Assembly: GCF_001428525.1 (NCBI RefSeq)
Contig: NZ_LMHW01000013.1
Coordinates: 311,175 to 375,174 of the forward strand
Source: Flavobacterium sp. Root186
Lineage (GTDB): Bacteria; Bacteroidota; Bacteroidia; Flavobacteriales; Flavobacteriaceae
Length of the DNA: 64,000 bases
Reading direction: 5' to 3'
A program made the translations under genes and the position numbers. A model generated the notes under the pieces. The model did not search any database. It was not told the origin of the DNA and saw only the letters and a list, made by a program, of their open reading frames with translations. Positions 51,077 to 59,255 of the stretch are shown here, in pieces. Each line of letters starts with the position of its first letter. Positions within the stretch are counted from its first letter, which is position 1.

Positions 51077-51577
51077 ATGATTTCATTCAGGCACATTTTC
51101 GTAATCGCTTTATTCTCTTTAAGTTTTAATGCATTTTCCCAAACTACCTATCCAAAAATTACGGGTTATTTTGGAATTATGCACCCTATTACAACTTTTA
51201 GCAATGAACAAACAAGTGTGAATTTTAGAGATTACTATGCAGTAGGTTTTCCTACCGGAATCAATATTTGGAAGAGTCAAAAAATAGGTTTTTCTTTTGA
51301 AGTTGTTCCCAATATCAGAGTGCAGGGAGACAGCGATAAAGTGACTAATTTATTATTTCATCCCGGCGTTTTAGTCGCCCTTGGAAACGGATACACTTTC
51401 GCCGGAAGAGCCGCTTTTGAAAGCAGCGGCAGATATGGTATAACTCCTGTGATTAATAAAACGGTTATCAAAAGCGATAATTGCAGTTATTTTGTGGCTG
51501 TTCCGCTGCCTGTTCGTTTTGGTAATGATCATCCAGCCTCTTTTACAGTTGGTTTTCAATTTGGAATTGCTTTTTAA
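51077..51577 (+). CDS. Exported outer-membrane-type beta protein
   Basis: The 166-residue protein has a signal peptide (IALFSLSFNAFSQ). An even beta pattern follows with GYFGIMHPITTF, KIGFSFEVVPNIR, YTFAGRAAFESSGRYG and a terminal SFTVGFQFGIAF, as in small outer-membrane barrels. It has no named family I recognise. It probably forms the end of the 49755-51577 cluster, with its own palindromic control site. Confidence 0.65.
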   Translation: MISFRHIFVIALFSLSFNAFSQTTYPKITGYFGIMHPITTFSNEQTSVNFRDYYAVGFPTGINIWKSQKIGFSFEVVPNIRVQGDSDKVTNLLFHPGVLVALGNGYTFAGRAAFESSGRYGITPVINKTVIKSDNCSYFVAVPLPVRFGNDHPASFTVGFQFGIAF

Positions 51578-51732
51578 ATATCACGAATTCAACTTTTTAA
51601 ATAACGAAATACAGCAAATTATTTTTCAGAATACTTTTAAATCATTAAATTTCAACAACTTAAACAAAGGCATATGGATTGCTTATTGGTTAAAGTCTAA
51701 AATGTTCTTTTAATTATTTAAAAAATTCATTT

Positions 51733-53139
51733 ATGGAAACAAAATTTGATATCGTTGTTATTGGTTCTGGTCCTGGCGGTTATGCATCGGCAATTCGCTG
51801 TTCGCAATTAGGCTACAAAACTGCTCTTGTAGAAAAATATAAAGCTTTAGGAGGAACCTGTACGAATGTTGGCTGCATCCCCACAAAAGCATTACTTGAC
51901 AGTACAGAACATTATCATACTGCCGAAACCAAATTTGCAACACACGGAATTCTAACCGGAAAATTAAGCTTAGATTTCAAACAGTTAATTAAAAGAAAAG
52001 GCGAAGTCGTGGAGCAGAATATTGCCGGGCTTAATTTTTTAATGAAGAAAAACAAAATCGAGGTTTTTGAAGGAATTGGCTCTTTTTTAAATAATTCTGA
52101 AATAAGCGTGAAACATAACGATGGCAATTCAACTAAAATTACTTCAACTTATTTTATTATTGCAACAGGCTCAAAACCAGCAACGATTCCGGGAGTTGAA
52201 ATCGATAAAAACCGAATTATAACTTCAACAGAAGCACTTTCATTACCAGAAAAACCAAAAAGCATCGTGATTATTGGCGGAGGCGTAATTGGCGTAGAAA
52301 TGGCTTCTATTTATGCCAGAATTGGTGTTGAGATCACAATAATAGAATATTTTGACAGCCTGATCCCAACAATGGACAAAGATCTCGGAAAAGAACTCAA
52401 AAAGATTTTCACCAAACAAAATATCAAGATTTTATTAAGCCATAAAGTACAATCGGCCAAAAATAATGGGAAGAATGCAACGGTCAGCTTTTTGGATGCT
52501 TCCAATAATCCGCAAGAAATTACTGCCGATTATTGTTTAGTTGCCGTTGGAAGAAAACCCTATACTGAAGGTTTAGGTTTAGAAAATACCAATATCGAAG
52601 TCGACTCAAAAGGCCGAATTGTTACAAATGAAAAACTGCAGACTAAAGCCGAAAACATTTACGCTATTGGCGATGTTGTCGCCGGAGCAATGCTGGCGCA
52701 CAAAGCAGAAGAGGAAGGAATTTTTGTTGCCGAAACCATAAACGGACAAAAACCGCATATTAATTACAAATTAATTCCGGGCGTTGTTTATACCTGGCCA
52801 GAAGTAGCTTCCGTTGGTTATACCGAAGAAGAATTAAAAGAAAAAGGTATTGAATATCGTGTTGGAAAATTTCCGTTCTCAGCCAGCGCAAGAGCAAGAG
52901 CTGCCATGGAAAAAGATGGTTTTTCTAAAATTCTGTCTGATCCAAAATACGGTGAACTTTTAGGAATGCATGTCATCGGCCCGCGAGCCGCAGATTTGAT
53001 CGCTCAAGGTGTCATCGGAATGGAATATGAAGTTACCGATGAAGATATGTTCAGAATTTCATATGCTCATCCAACCTATTCTGAAACTTTAAAAGAAGCG
53101 TATATGATTGCTTCCGGTCAGGGAGCTATTAATATTTAG
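51733..53139 (+). CDS. lpdA: Dihydrolipoyl dehydrogenase
   Basis: The 468-residue flavoprotein (E3) reoxidises dihydrolipoamide with NAD+. It has the FAD loop IGSGPGGYASA, the redox disulfide in GGTCTNVGCIPTK, the NAD loop GGGVIGVEMASIYA, a second FAD motif IYAIGDVV, and the C-terminal catalytic His-Glu in AHPTYSETLKEA. The length is normal. No E1 or E2 dehydrogenase genes adjoin it, so it is likely a shared E3. Confidence 0.95.
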   Translation: METKFDIVVIGSGPGGYASAIRCSQLGYKTALVEKYKALGGTCTNVGCIPTKALLDSTEHYHTAETKFATHGILTGKLSLDFKQLIKRKGEVVEQNIAGLNFLMKKNKIEVFEGIGSFLNNSEISVKHNDGNSTKITSTYFIIATGSKPATIPGVEIDKNRIITSTEALSLPEKPKSIVIIGGGVIGVEMASIYARIGVEITIIEYFDSLIPTMDKDLGKELKKIFTKQNIKILLSHKVQSAKNNGKNATVSFLDASNNPQEITADYCLVAVGRKPYTEGLGLENTNIEVDSKGRIVTNEKLQTKAENIYAIGDVVAGAMLAHKAEEEGIFVAETINGQKPHINYKLIPGVVYTWPEVASVGYTEEELKEKGIEYRVGKFPFSASARARAAMEKDGFSKILSDPKYGELLGMHVIGPRAADLIAQGVIGMEYEVTDEDMFRISYAHPTYSETLKEAYMIASGQGAINI

Positions 53140-53145
53140 TGGGTT

Positions 53146-53276
53146 GATTTGTTTCAGGTTTTCTTTGTTTCAGGTTTCAAGTTCTTTTCGAAGATTAATC
53201 TTTGTCAGATTTTGAAACTTTGACAAAGATCTGCCAGCTTGAAACAAAGAAAACTTGAAACCTGAAACAAAAAAAT
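53146..53276. repeat. Composite palindrome: family D outer, CTTTGTC inner
   Basis: GTTTCAGGTTTTCTTTG and TTTCAGGTTTCAAG are mirrored by CTTGAAACAAAGAAAACTTG and AAACCTGAAAC. The inside carries a second palindrome, ATCTTTGTCAGATTTTG against CTTTGACAAAGATC. It fills the gap between lpdA and the SDR gene. Confidence 0.7.
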
Positions 53277-53283
53277 AAACCCT

Positions 53284-54036
53284 ATGAAAACATCAAACAA
53301 CACCATTCTTATTACTGGCGGAGGATCAGGAATTGGATACGAAATGGCCAAATTATTTTCAGAAGATAACAAGGTAATTATTACGGGAAGAAATCCTGAA
53401 AAACTCCGTAAAGCAGCTTCAAGCTTAAAAAACGTAAGTGCTATTGTCTCTGATATTAATAACGAAGAAGATGTAGCCAAACTAACAGAACAGCTCAACA
53501 AAGATTTTCCAACATTGAACATTGTGATCAATAATGCCGGTCTGGCCAATTATTACAAACTTACAGATGACAATGCAAATGCATTTGAAAAAGCCAGCGC
53601 AGAAATTTTAACCAATTATCTTTCTATTGTAAGATTAACTGAAAAACTTTTGCCTTTACTTCAAAAACAAACCGAAGCAGCTTTTGTAAATGTGTCTTCA
53701 ATCACTGCTTTTTCACCAGGAATTGGCCTTCCGGGTTATGCGGTTAGTAAAGCAGCGCTGCATTCGTATTCGCAAGTATTAAGAATTTCACTTGAAAAAC
53801 ACGAAAAACGACCAATTGTAAAGGTTTTTGAATTGATGCCGCCTTTAGTTAATACCGAATTCTCTAAAGAAATTGGCGGAGAAAGCGGAATAAGCCCGAC
53901 TGATGTGGCTTTAGACCTCAAAAAAGCTTTTGAAACTGAAACATACGAAATTCACGTTGGAGGAACTTCCGATTTTTATAAACTATATTTATCTTCTCCA
54001 GAAAATGCTTTGCAGGCAATAAATTCGAGACATTAA
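53284..54036 (+). CDS. SDR-family oxidoreductase, DltE-like
   Basis: The 250-residue dehydrogenase has the NAD(P) loop TGGGSGIGYE, a VNNAGL-type strand (INNAGLANYY), catalytic Ser in NVSSITAF and Tyr-Lys in GYAVSKAA. The GLPGYAVSKAALHSYSQVLR phrase is typical of the DltE subgroup. The reaction is unknown. The start is 8 nt downstream of a family D palindrome. Confidence 0.88.
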   Translation: MKTSNNTILITGGGSGIGYEMAKLFSEDNKVIITGRNPEKLRKAASSLKNVSAIVSDINNEEDVAKLTEQLNKDFPTLNIVINNAGLANYYKLTDDNANAFEKASAEILTNYLSIVRLTEKLLPLLQKQTEAAFVNVSSITAFSPGIGLPGYAVSKAALHSYSQVLRISLEKHEKRPIVKVFELMPPLVNTEFSKEIGGESGISPTDVALDLKKAFETETYEIHVGGTSDFYKLYLSSPENALQAINSRH

Positions 54037-54041
54037 GTTTT

Positions 54042-54125
54042 GTTTCAGGTTTTCTTTGTTCAGGTTTCAAGTTTTTTTTAGCGATTAATCTTTGTCTAAG
54101 TTTGGAACTTTAACAAAGATCGAGA
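54042..54125. repeat. Degenerate family D half plus CTTTGTC palindrome
   Basis: TTGTTTCAGGTTTTCTTTG opens the element. ATTAATCTTTGTC, a spacer, and ACAAAGATCGAGAT form the inner palindrome also seen at 53190. The right D arm is missing, so this looks like a truncated copy of the element at 53146. Confidence 0.55.
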
Positions 54126-54136
54126 TTACAATATTC

Positions 54137-54619
54137 TTATTCGATTTCAAAAATTCTGATAAATTTTTGCTCTAATTTTTTCCTCTTTCTTTCTTCTTTC
54201 CATCTTGAATAGAAAATGACAATAAGAAGAAACAAACTCACAATTGTAGTGGCTCGCCTAAGGCCTCTTCCAAAGAAAAGAAAAAATATATTAATGAATA
54301 TTAGAAAAAACACTGGAGAGAATTTTGTCCAAAGCAACTGAAACTTGCTATTTTCTTCAACAACGTAATTCACATTAACCCTATTGTCAATATTCTTGTA
54401 ATTTCCTCTCACAATAAAAATTGTGGGAGATGTCGCTGAATTTATAGTTAACCGAAAACTTTTATCATCAAAAAGTCCATAAAAAGGTTTTAGGCCGCCA
54501 AATATTGGAAATAGTCTAAAGTGACTTAAGTTCACTTTTAAAGAACCAATTTCGATATTATTTTGCAATCTTATACGGAAGTCTGATAAAGAAAGATTTG
54601 ATTCCTTTTTATTAGGCAT
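54137..54619 (-). CDS. Membrane protein of unknown function downstream of TlpA
   Basis: The 160-residue protein starts at the ATG at 54619, whose first base is the last of the TlpA stop (TGATG). Its first 100 residues are soluble and beta-rich. Two hydrophobic helices at about 105-122 and 126-142 (SPVFFLIFINIFFLFFG, TIVSLFLLIVIF) lead to a basic tail (RWKEERKRKKLEQKF). No family is recognised. The overlap shows translational coupling with the thioredoxin-like gene. Confidence 0.6.
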   Translation of the reverse strand: MPNKKESNLSLSDFRIRLQNNIEIGSLKVNLSHFRLFPIFGGLKPFYGLFDDKSFRLTINSATSPTIFIVRGNYKNIDNRVNVNYVVEENSKFQLLWTKFSPVFFLIFINIFFLFFGRGLRRATTIVSLFLLIVIFYSRWKEERKRKKLEQKFIRIFEIE

Positions 54620-55110
54620 CACGGCGTCAACAAACTATTAACCATATCTTCTAAAGCTTTTCCGTGAATATTCTTTGCCAGAATAATTCCATTTTTATCT
54701 ATTAAAAAATTCAAGGGAACAGACTGAAGCATATAATCTCCAATAACCGGAGATTTCCAATATTTTAAATCGCTTACTTGTATCCAAGGCAGTTTTCCTT
54801 TTGCAATTGCTCCTAGCCATAATGGCTTTTTAGTATCCATAGAAACGCTGTAAATTGAAAACTTATCAGGATAAGCATTGTATAATTTTAATAAAGTCGG
54901 CTGTTCTTTAATGCATGGTCCACACCAAGATGCCCAAAAGTCAACTAAAGTTAATGAACCTCTTAAAGAAGAAAGTACTACATTGTTTCCTTTTGTATCA
55001 GGAAGATCGATTTCTGGTGCTATATCTCCAATATCTGTACCTACAACCTGCGCTTTTGAACTGGTTATTACACAACATAAGAATCCTAAAATAAGTAGAG
55101 TTTTTTTCAT
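54619..55110 (-). CDS. TlpA-like thioredoxin-fold exported protein
   Basis: The 163-residue protein has a signal peptide (LLILGFLCCVITSSKAQ). An AhpC/TlpA-type thioredoxin domain follows with the redox site FWASWCGPCIKEQPTL and a cis-Pro region LQSVPLNFLID. It would act as a disulfide reductase or oxidase in the periplasm. The next gene on the strand encodes a membrane protein with overlapping stop and start, possibly its anchor. Confidence 0.85.
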   Translation of the reverse strand: MKKTLLILGFLCCVITSSKAQVVGTDIGDIAPEIDLPDTKGNNVVLSSLRGSLTLVDFWASWCGPCIKEQPTLLKLYNAYPDKFSIYSVSMDTKKPLWLGAIAKGKLPWIQVSDLKYWKSPVIGDYMLQSVPLNFLIDKNGIILAKNIHGKALEDMVNSLLTP

Positions 55111-55146
55111 AGTTTATTAAGTTTATTGTTTTGGGGAATGTTTTTT

Positions 55147-55368
55147 AATCTCGCAAAGTCACAGAGTCGCAAAGTTTTTTTTAGTTTTTTTTAGTCTTTT
55201 CTATGAATTGCCTCCAGCTTTAGCTGGAGGTTTATAAAAATTAGCTTGAAAGGCTTTAGCCAAAAAAATAAAGTTTGGCTAAAGCCCTTATCTCACCTTT
55301 CTTAATATCTCCAGCTAAAGCTGGAGGCAATTAAAAAAAACTTTGCGACTTCGCGTCTTTGCGAGATT
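55147..55368. repeat. Large nested palindrome, family A with inner REP-like element
   Basis: Outer arms AATCTCGCAAAGTCACAGAG and ACTTCGCGTCTTTGCGAGATT mirror each other. The loop holds the REP-like pair at 55205-55332. Between those copies sits a further hairpin GGCTTTAGCC ... GGCTAAAGCC (55252-55288). It resembles the element at 9120-9374 in order and sequence. Confidence 0.78.
55205..55332. repeat. REP-like CCAGCTAAAGCTGG pair inside family A element
   Basis: GAATTGCCTCCAGC opens and GCTGGAGGCAATT closes the segment, each copy carrying its own CCAGCTWWAGCTGG palindrome. The same unit is at 9194-9275. Confidence 0.65.
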
Positions 55369-55461
55369 AATGCATCAGCAAATATAATTTTTCTTTCCTA
55401 AATTCTTCATCATTTTACCTACTCCATCATAAAATTTTCATAAAAATATTTCTTTAAATTG

Positions 55462-55485
55462 ATATATCGGGAAAAGTCGATATAT
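55462..55485. promoter_or_regulatory. Probable ArsR-family operator
   Basis: Perfect 8-bp arms ATATATCG and CGATATAT are separated by 8 nt and end 7 nt before the ArsR-family start at 55493. The palindrome is unlike the ars operators at 5532/5913. It probably binds the encoded repressor and controls the two-gene unit with the flavin reductase. Confidence 0.65.
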
Positions 55486-55492
55486 TTGCTGC

Positions 55493-55795
55493 ATGGAAAA
55501 TATAGAAATTTTTAAGGCACTCTCTAATAAATCCAGACTGCAAATGCTGGAATGGCTTAAGGAACCCGAAATTAACTTTCCCAGCCAGCTGGAACATGGC
55601 GGATTTGAACACGGAGTCTGCGTGGGACAAATTCAGGCCAAAGCCGGTTTGACACAATCAACAGTATCTGAATATCTGTCTATTTTACAACGCGCCGGAT
55701 TCATCGAAGCCACACGTGTTGGACAATGGACTTACTATAAACGCAACGAAGGTGCCTTTGAAGCACTCAGTAAATTAATTCAATCTAATTTGTAA
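55493..55795 (+). CDS. ArsR-family transcriptional regulator
   Basis: The 100-residue winged-helix protein has the entry helix FKALSNKSRLQMLEWL, a recognition helix GLTQSTVSEYLSILQRAGFI and a wing ATRVGQWTYYKRNEG. It carries one cysteine (GVCVGQI) where the metal box would be, so it is probably not a metal sensor but one of the ArsR proteins that sense small or reactive molecules. It is 7 nt upstream of an old-yellow-enzyme gene, its likely target. Confidence 0.88.
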   Translation: MENIEIFKALSNKSRLQMLEWLKEPEINFPSQLEHGGFEHGVCVGQIQAKAGLTQSTVSEYLSILQRAGFIEATRVGQWTYYKRNEGAFEALSKLIQSNL

Positions 55796-55802
55796 ATTAC
55801 TT

Positions 55803-56909
55803 ATGAGTACAAACAACCTGTTTTCGCCGTTTAACTTAAAAACGTTAAACCTTAAAAACCGAATCGTAATGGCGCCAATGACGCGCTCTTTTTCTCCAAA
55901 CGGAGTTCCAACTGATGATGTAGCTGCTTACTACCAAAAAAGAGCTGAAGGCGAAGTTGGTTTAATATTATCTGAAGGAACTGTAATTAACAGACCTTCA
56001 TCATCAAATGATGCTAATGTACCGCATTTTCACGGTGAAGCTTCTTTAAACGGATGGAAAAAAGTTATTGATGAAGTTCATGCTGCAGGCGGAAAAATGG
56101 GCCCGCAGATCTGGCATATGGGAATTATGGATAATCACCATTTAGGATGGGTCCCGCCAGTTCCTTTTGAAGGCCCTTCCGGATTAAACAGACCTGATTT
56201 TAGAAATGGTATTACCATGACTGAAAAAGATATTGAAGATACCATAATTGCTTTTGGTCAAGCCGCAGCTGATGCTAAAAGATTAGGTTTTGATACTGTT
56301 GAAATTCACGGCGCACACGGTTATTTAATTGACCAGTTTTTTAGAGCCGAAACGAATTTACGTACTGATATTTACGGTGGAAAAACTTTACCGGAACGTA
56401 ATCGTTTTGCTATCGAAGTGATAAAAGAAGTTAGAAAACAAGTAGGTAATGATTTTGCCGTTATTATGCGTTTTTCTCAATTTAAACCTTCTGATTACAA
56501 TTATAAACTGGCTAAAAATCCGCAGGAATTAGAAGCTTGGCTTACTCCTCTTGTTGATGCCGGAGTTGATATTATACACGCTTCGCAACGCAGATTCTGG
56601 GAACCAGAGTTTGAAGATTCTGATTTGAATTTTGCAGGATGGGCTAAAAAAGTTACCGGAGCTCCAACTATTACAGTTGGTTCTGTTGGTCTTTCGGGAG
56701 ATTTCTTTGGTGCTTTTGCCGGTGAAAGTTCTCAGCCAACTTCTTTAGAAGAATTAAACAGACGTTTCGACAGAGGCGATTTTGATTTGGTTGCCGTTGG
56801 AAGACCTTTGTTATCTGACCCAAATTGGACTGCTAAAATTAAAGCCGGAAAAACGGATCAATTAAAAGGTTTCAGCAAAGAAGCTTTAGGAGCATTAGTT
56901 TTAGAATAA
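55803..56909 (+). CDS. Old yellow enzyme family flavin reductase (NemA/XenA-like)
   Basis: The 368-residue NAD(P)H:flavin oxidoreductase reduces activated alkenes, quinones and nitro compounds. It has the FMN-site opening NRIVMAPMTRSFSPNGVP, the substrate-polarising His in EIHGAHGYLIDQFF, and ETNLRTDIYGG with LPERNRFAIEVIKEVR. FDLVAVGRPLLSDPNW, the C-terminal FMN phosphate site, is complete. It is transcribed with the ArsR gene 7 nt upstream; this pairing is common for electrophile-responsive regulation. Confidence 0.93.
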   Translation: MSTNNLFSPFNLKTLNLKNRIVMAPMTRSFSPNGVPTDDVAAYYQKRAEGEVGLILSEGTVINRPSSSNDANVPHFHGEASLNGWKKVIDEVHAAGGKMGPQIWHMGIMDNHHLGWVPPVPFEGPSGLNRPDFRNGITMTEKDIEDTIIAFGQAAADAKRLGFDTVEIHGAHGYLIDQFFRAETNLRTDIYGGKTLPERNRFAIEVIKEVRKQVGNDFAVIMRFSQFKPSDYNYKLAKNPQELEAWLTPLVDAGVDIIHASQRRFWEPEFEDSDLNFAGWAKKVTGAPTITVGSVGLSGDFFGAFAGESSQPTSLEELNRRFDRGDFDLVAVGRPLLSDPNWTAKIKAGKTDQLKGFSKEALGALVLE

Positions 56910-56975
56910 GTTTTTTTAAGGTTCATAGTTACAAAAGTTCAAAGGGACATAGCTTTTCCTTTGGATTAAATATAC

Positions 56976-57010
56976 AAAAAGGATGAAACTATAAAGTTTC
57001 ATCCTTTTTT
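56976..57010. terminator. Terminator (first of duplicated pair)
   Basis: AAAAGGATGAAACT pairs with AGTTTCATCCTTTT round 4 nt, followed by T-runs. It lies after the flavin reductase gene. Confidence 0.85.
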
Positions 57011-57111
57011 ATTTTCTTTTACCTCAACAATTATCCGTTATCAATATCCGTAGAAACGCACAGCAGTGCGTATACGCAAGGTTATGTAATCAAATATAAT
57101 TTACAAAATAG

Positions 57112-57146
57112 AAAGGGATGAAACTTATAGTTTCATCCCTTTTTTT
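57112..57146. terminator. Terminator (second of duplicated pair)
   Basis: AAAGGGATGAAAC pairs with GTTTCATCCCTTT and is followed by TTTT. The stem repeats the word of the terminator 135 nt upstream with one insertion, indicating duplication. Confidence 0.82.
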
Positions 57147-57186
57147 GAATATCTATAACTAACAAAATTAGAAATTCAATATTTTC

Positions 57187-57255
57187 TAGGTTCAGAGAAA
57201 CAAAGGTTCAAATGGACAAAGTTTTTCCTTTGAGCCTCTGTACCTTTGAACCTAA
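57187..57255. repeat. GGTTCAAA-type palindrome (family E)
   Basis: TAGGTTCAGAGAAACAAAGG, TTCAAATGGACAAAG, then CTTTGAGCCTCTGTACC and TTTGAACCTA form an imperfect palindrome of GGTTCA/ACAAAG words. A related half (AAGGTTCATAGTTACAAAAG) is at about 56918. It overlaps the acyltransferase stop codon. Apart from this and the terminators I see nothing in 56910-57251. Confidence 0.65.
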
Positions 57256-58379
57256 CTTAAAACTTTTCTTTTTTGAAACTTATTCTGAAGCCAGTTACGA
57301 ACTGGTTCATCGTATAATTTTAAACAAACGAAAGCCAAAACAATACTTGCTGCCAGAAGTGCAATTCCTGGAAGGAATCCGTCTTCTAGAGAAACTTTAT
57401 TGTTTACAACCCAAGCTGTATACCAATAAATTAGTGGATAATGTGTAATGTAAATTGGATATGAGATATCGCCTAAAAGCTTGCATATTTTTGCCGAGAA
57501 AGCGCTTTTAATTTGTCCGCCCGCTCCTATTGCAACGATAAGCGGGAAGATTAAAATGATAACGAAAGATTCGTATAAACCATTCATCCATAAAGTATTT
57601 TCGTCTCCAAATCTTGGCAATGCCAAAACAGTTGTGATTAAAATACTGCAAACCCAAAATGCACCTTTTATATGGATTAATTTTCCTAAACGAGAAAGTA
57701 AAACTCCGGCAAAAAACGGATACAATAATCGGGTAAAACCAACATTCATTTGTTCCAGATTTAATGACCAGCCGCCTATTACATCTCCCTTTGGTCCAAA
57801 AACAGTATAGTTAATTAGCAGTCCGGCAAATATCAGCACAAAAACTGACAGCACTTTATTCGAAAATCTGCGAAAAATTAGGGCGTACAAGATGTTTGCG
57901 ATATATTCGAAAAAAAGTGACCATGCCGGACCATCTAAAGGATGCATTTCACCCCAGCCTCTAATTTCCATAGAAGGCGGAATTGGCAGTAAGGTGAAAC
58001 CAATAAACATTGTTAGAATTAATTTCCACACTGGCATTCCTGCAATTTGTGGAAACAATATATCTGAGGCCTGAAAATAATAAAATATAGCACCAATAAT
58101 CATTCCCATAATCACCATGGGCTGTAAGCGAATTAATCGGCGTTTGTAGAATTCCCATTGCGTCATTTTCCCCCAACGGTCGTCATAAGCATAAGCCACA
58201 ACAAATCCTGATAGAAGAAAAAAGAAATCAACAGCTAAATATCCGTGATTGATAATCTGTATAAAACGATTTCCTCCACTAAAGGTTTCAAAAATGTGAA
58301 AAATAACAACTAAAATAGCCGCAACTCCTCGCAAACCATCTAAGATTTCGTAATGTTTTTTTGGTGTAATATCATTCAT
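57252..58379 (-). CDS. Acyltransferase-3 family membrane protein
   Basis: The 375-residue protein has about ten membrane helices. It has the opening ILDGLRGVAAILVVIFHIFE with the conserved RG and His, then GYLAVDFFFLLSGFVVAYAYD and FYKRRLIRLQP, and the late GDISYPIYITHYPLIYW. These proteins O-acetylate sugars or lipids at the envelope. The substrate is unknown. The next gene on the strand is a DUF1349 protein beside a GH3 gene, but the gap on that side holds only degenerate repeats. Confidence 0.88.
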   Translation of the reverse strand: MNDITPKKHYEILDGLRGVAAILVVIFHIFETFSGGNRFIQIINHGYLAVDFFFLLSGFVVAYAYDDRWGKMTQWEFYKRRLIRLQPMVIMGMIIGAIFYYFQASDILFPQIAGMPVWKLILTMFIGFTLLPIPPSMEIRGWGEMHPLDGPAWSLFFEYIANILYALIFRRFSNKVLSVFVLIFAGLLINYTVFGPKGDVIGGWSLNLEQMNVGFTRLLYPFFAGVLLSRLGKLIHIKGAFWVCSILITTVLALPRFGDENTLWMNGLYESFVIILIFPLIVAIGAGGQIKSAFSAKICKLLGDISYPIYITHYPLIYWYTAWVVNNKVSLEDGFLPGIALLAASIVLAFVCLKLYDEPVRNWLQNKFQKRKVLS

Positions 58380-58469
58380 AATAATGGTTAATTTATAATT
58401 GTGGAATGGTGAATGGTTAATTATTGGTGGTTATCGGTGAATTAATTTATAATTCACCATCAACAATTA

Positions 58470-59117
58470 TTACTGATGATTTTTCAGCCACTCTAATCTT
58501 CTCTGATCCGGTAAATGTTTTACTGAGAAGTTTTCGAATTTAGCTTCAAAACCTTTTCCGTCCGGCGAAGCGGCCATTAGTCCAACCATTACAGGTGTAT
58601 TGTCTTGTAAAGGAGCATTTCTCGTCATTATATAATTTTTATCATCAAAAGAATAAAATACCTCAACAGCATCTAATCTTCTAACGGCTTTAATCCAGAT
58701 AAACGGCGGCGCTTTTTCAAGAGTGGTTACGCTCCAATCGCTTTTATCGTGCGTTACAACGGTGCTGATATTAAATTTTCCATCAACAAATTCTACTCCG
58801 GTTTTGATATAATTTTTTTCATCAACACGAATCATTAATCCCATTTGATCAAAACGGGCGATATAATTTCCGGTGATTTTAACTTTCACTTCAAATTCTC
58901 CGCCGTAAGTTGCGTAATAAAAAGGAGCGTCATCAACCGTGAATCCGTAGTGAGAAATTCTCCAGTAATCGCTGTTTGCCGTTACATTCATGATTAATGC
59001 ATTGTTTTTAATTTCCCATTTTTCAGGTTCATTAAACCACTGCATTTTATCCAGGCTTTGCGCCGAAAGGTTTTGGAACAAAGTAAAAACTGCTGTAAAT
59101 AGTAATATTCGTTTCAT
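58470..59117 (-). CDS. Exported DUF1349 concanavalin-like protein
   Basis: The 215-residue protein has a signal peptide (LFTAVFTLFQNLSAQ). A jelly-roll DUF1349 domain follows with YFATYGGEFEVKVKITGNY-like strands, FDQMGLMIRVDEKNYIKTGVEF, FIWIKAVRRLDAVEVFYS and MVGLMAASPDGKGFEAKF. Such domains bind or cleave glycans in some families, without an assigned activity here. It is 138 nt downstream of the GH3 gene on the same strand, with a hairpin between. Confidence 0.82.
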   Translation of the reverse strand: MKRILLFTAVFTLFQNLSAQSLDKMQWFNEPEKWEIKNNALIMNVTANSDYWRISHYGFTVDDAPFYYATYGGEFEVKVKITGNYIARFDQMGLMIRVDEKNYIKTGVEFVDGKFNISTVVTHDKSDWSVTTLEKAPPFIWIKAVRRLDAVEVFYSFDDKNYIMTRNAPLQDNTPVMVGLMAASPDGKGFEAKFENFSVKHLPDQRRLEWLKNHQ

Positions 59118-59196
59118 TTTATAATTTTATGAGATTAAAATACTTAAACTTCTAACATTTTACATTTCACATTTCACTTATAACTAAAATATAAAG

Positions 59197-59227
59197 CAAA
59201 GCTGCAACTTTTTACACCTGCAGCTTT
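59197..59227. terminator. Hairpin between GH3 and DUF1349 genes
   Basis: AAAGCTGCA and TGCAGCTTT are perfect arms round 13 nt. The T-run on the minus strand is short, so it may only attenuate read-through from GH3 into DUF1349. Confidence 0.55.
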
Positions 59228-59255
59228 ACAACCAACCAATTTAGAAATAATGAAA

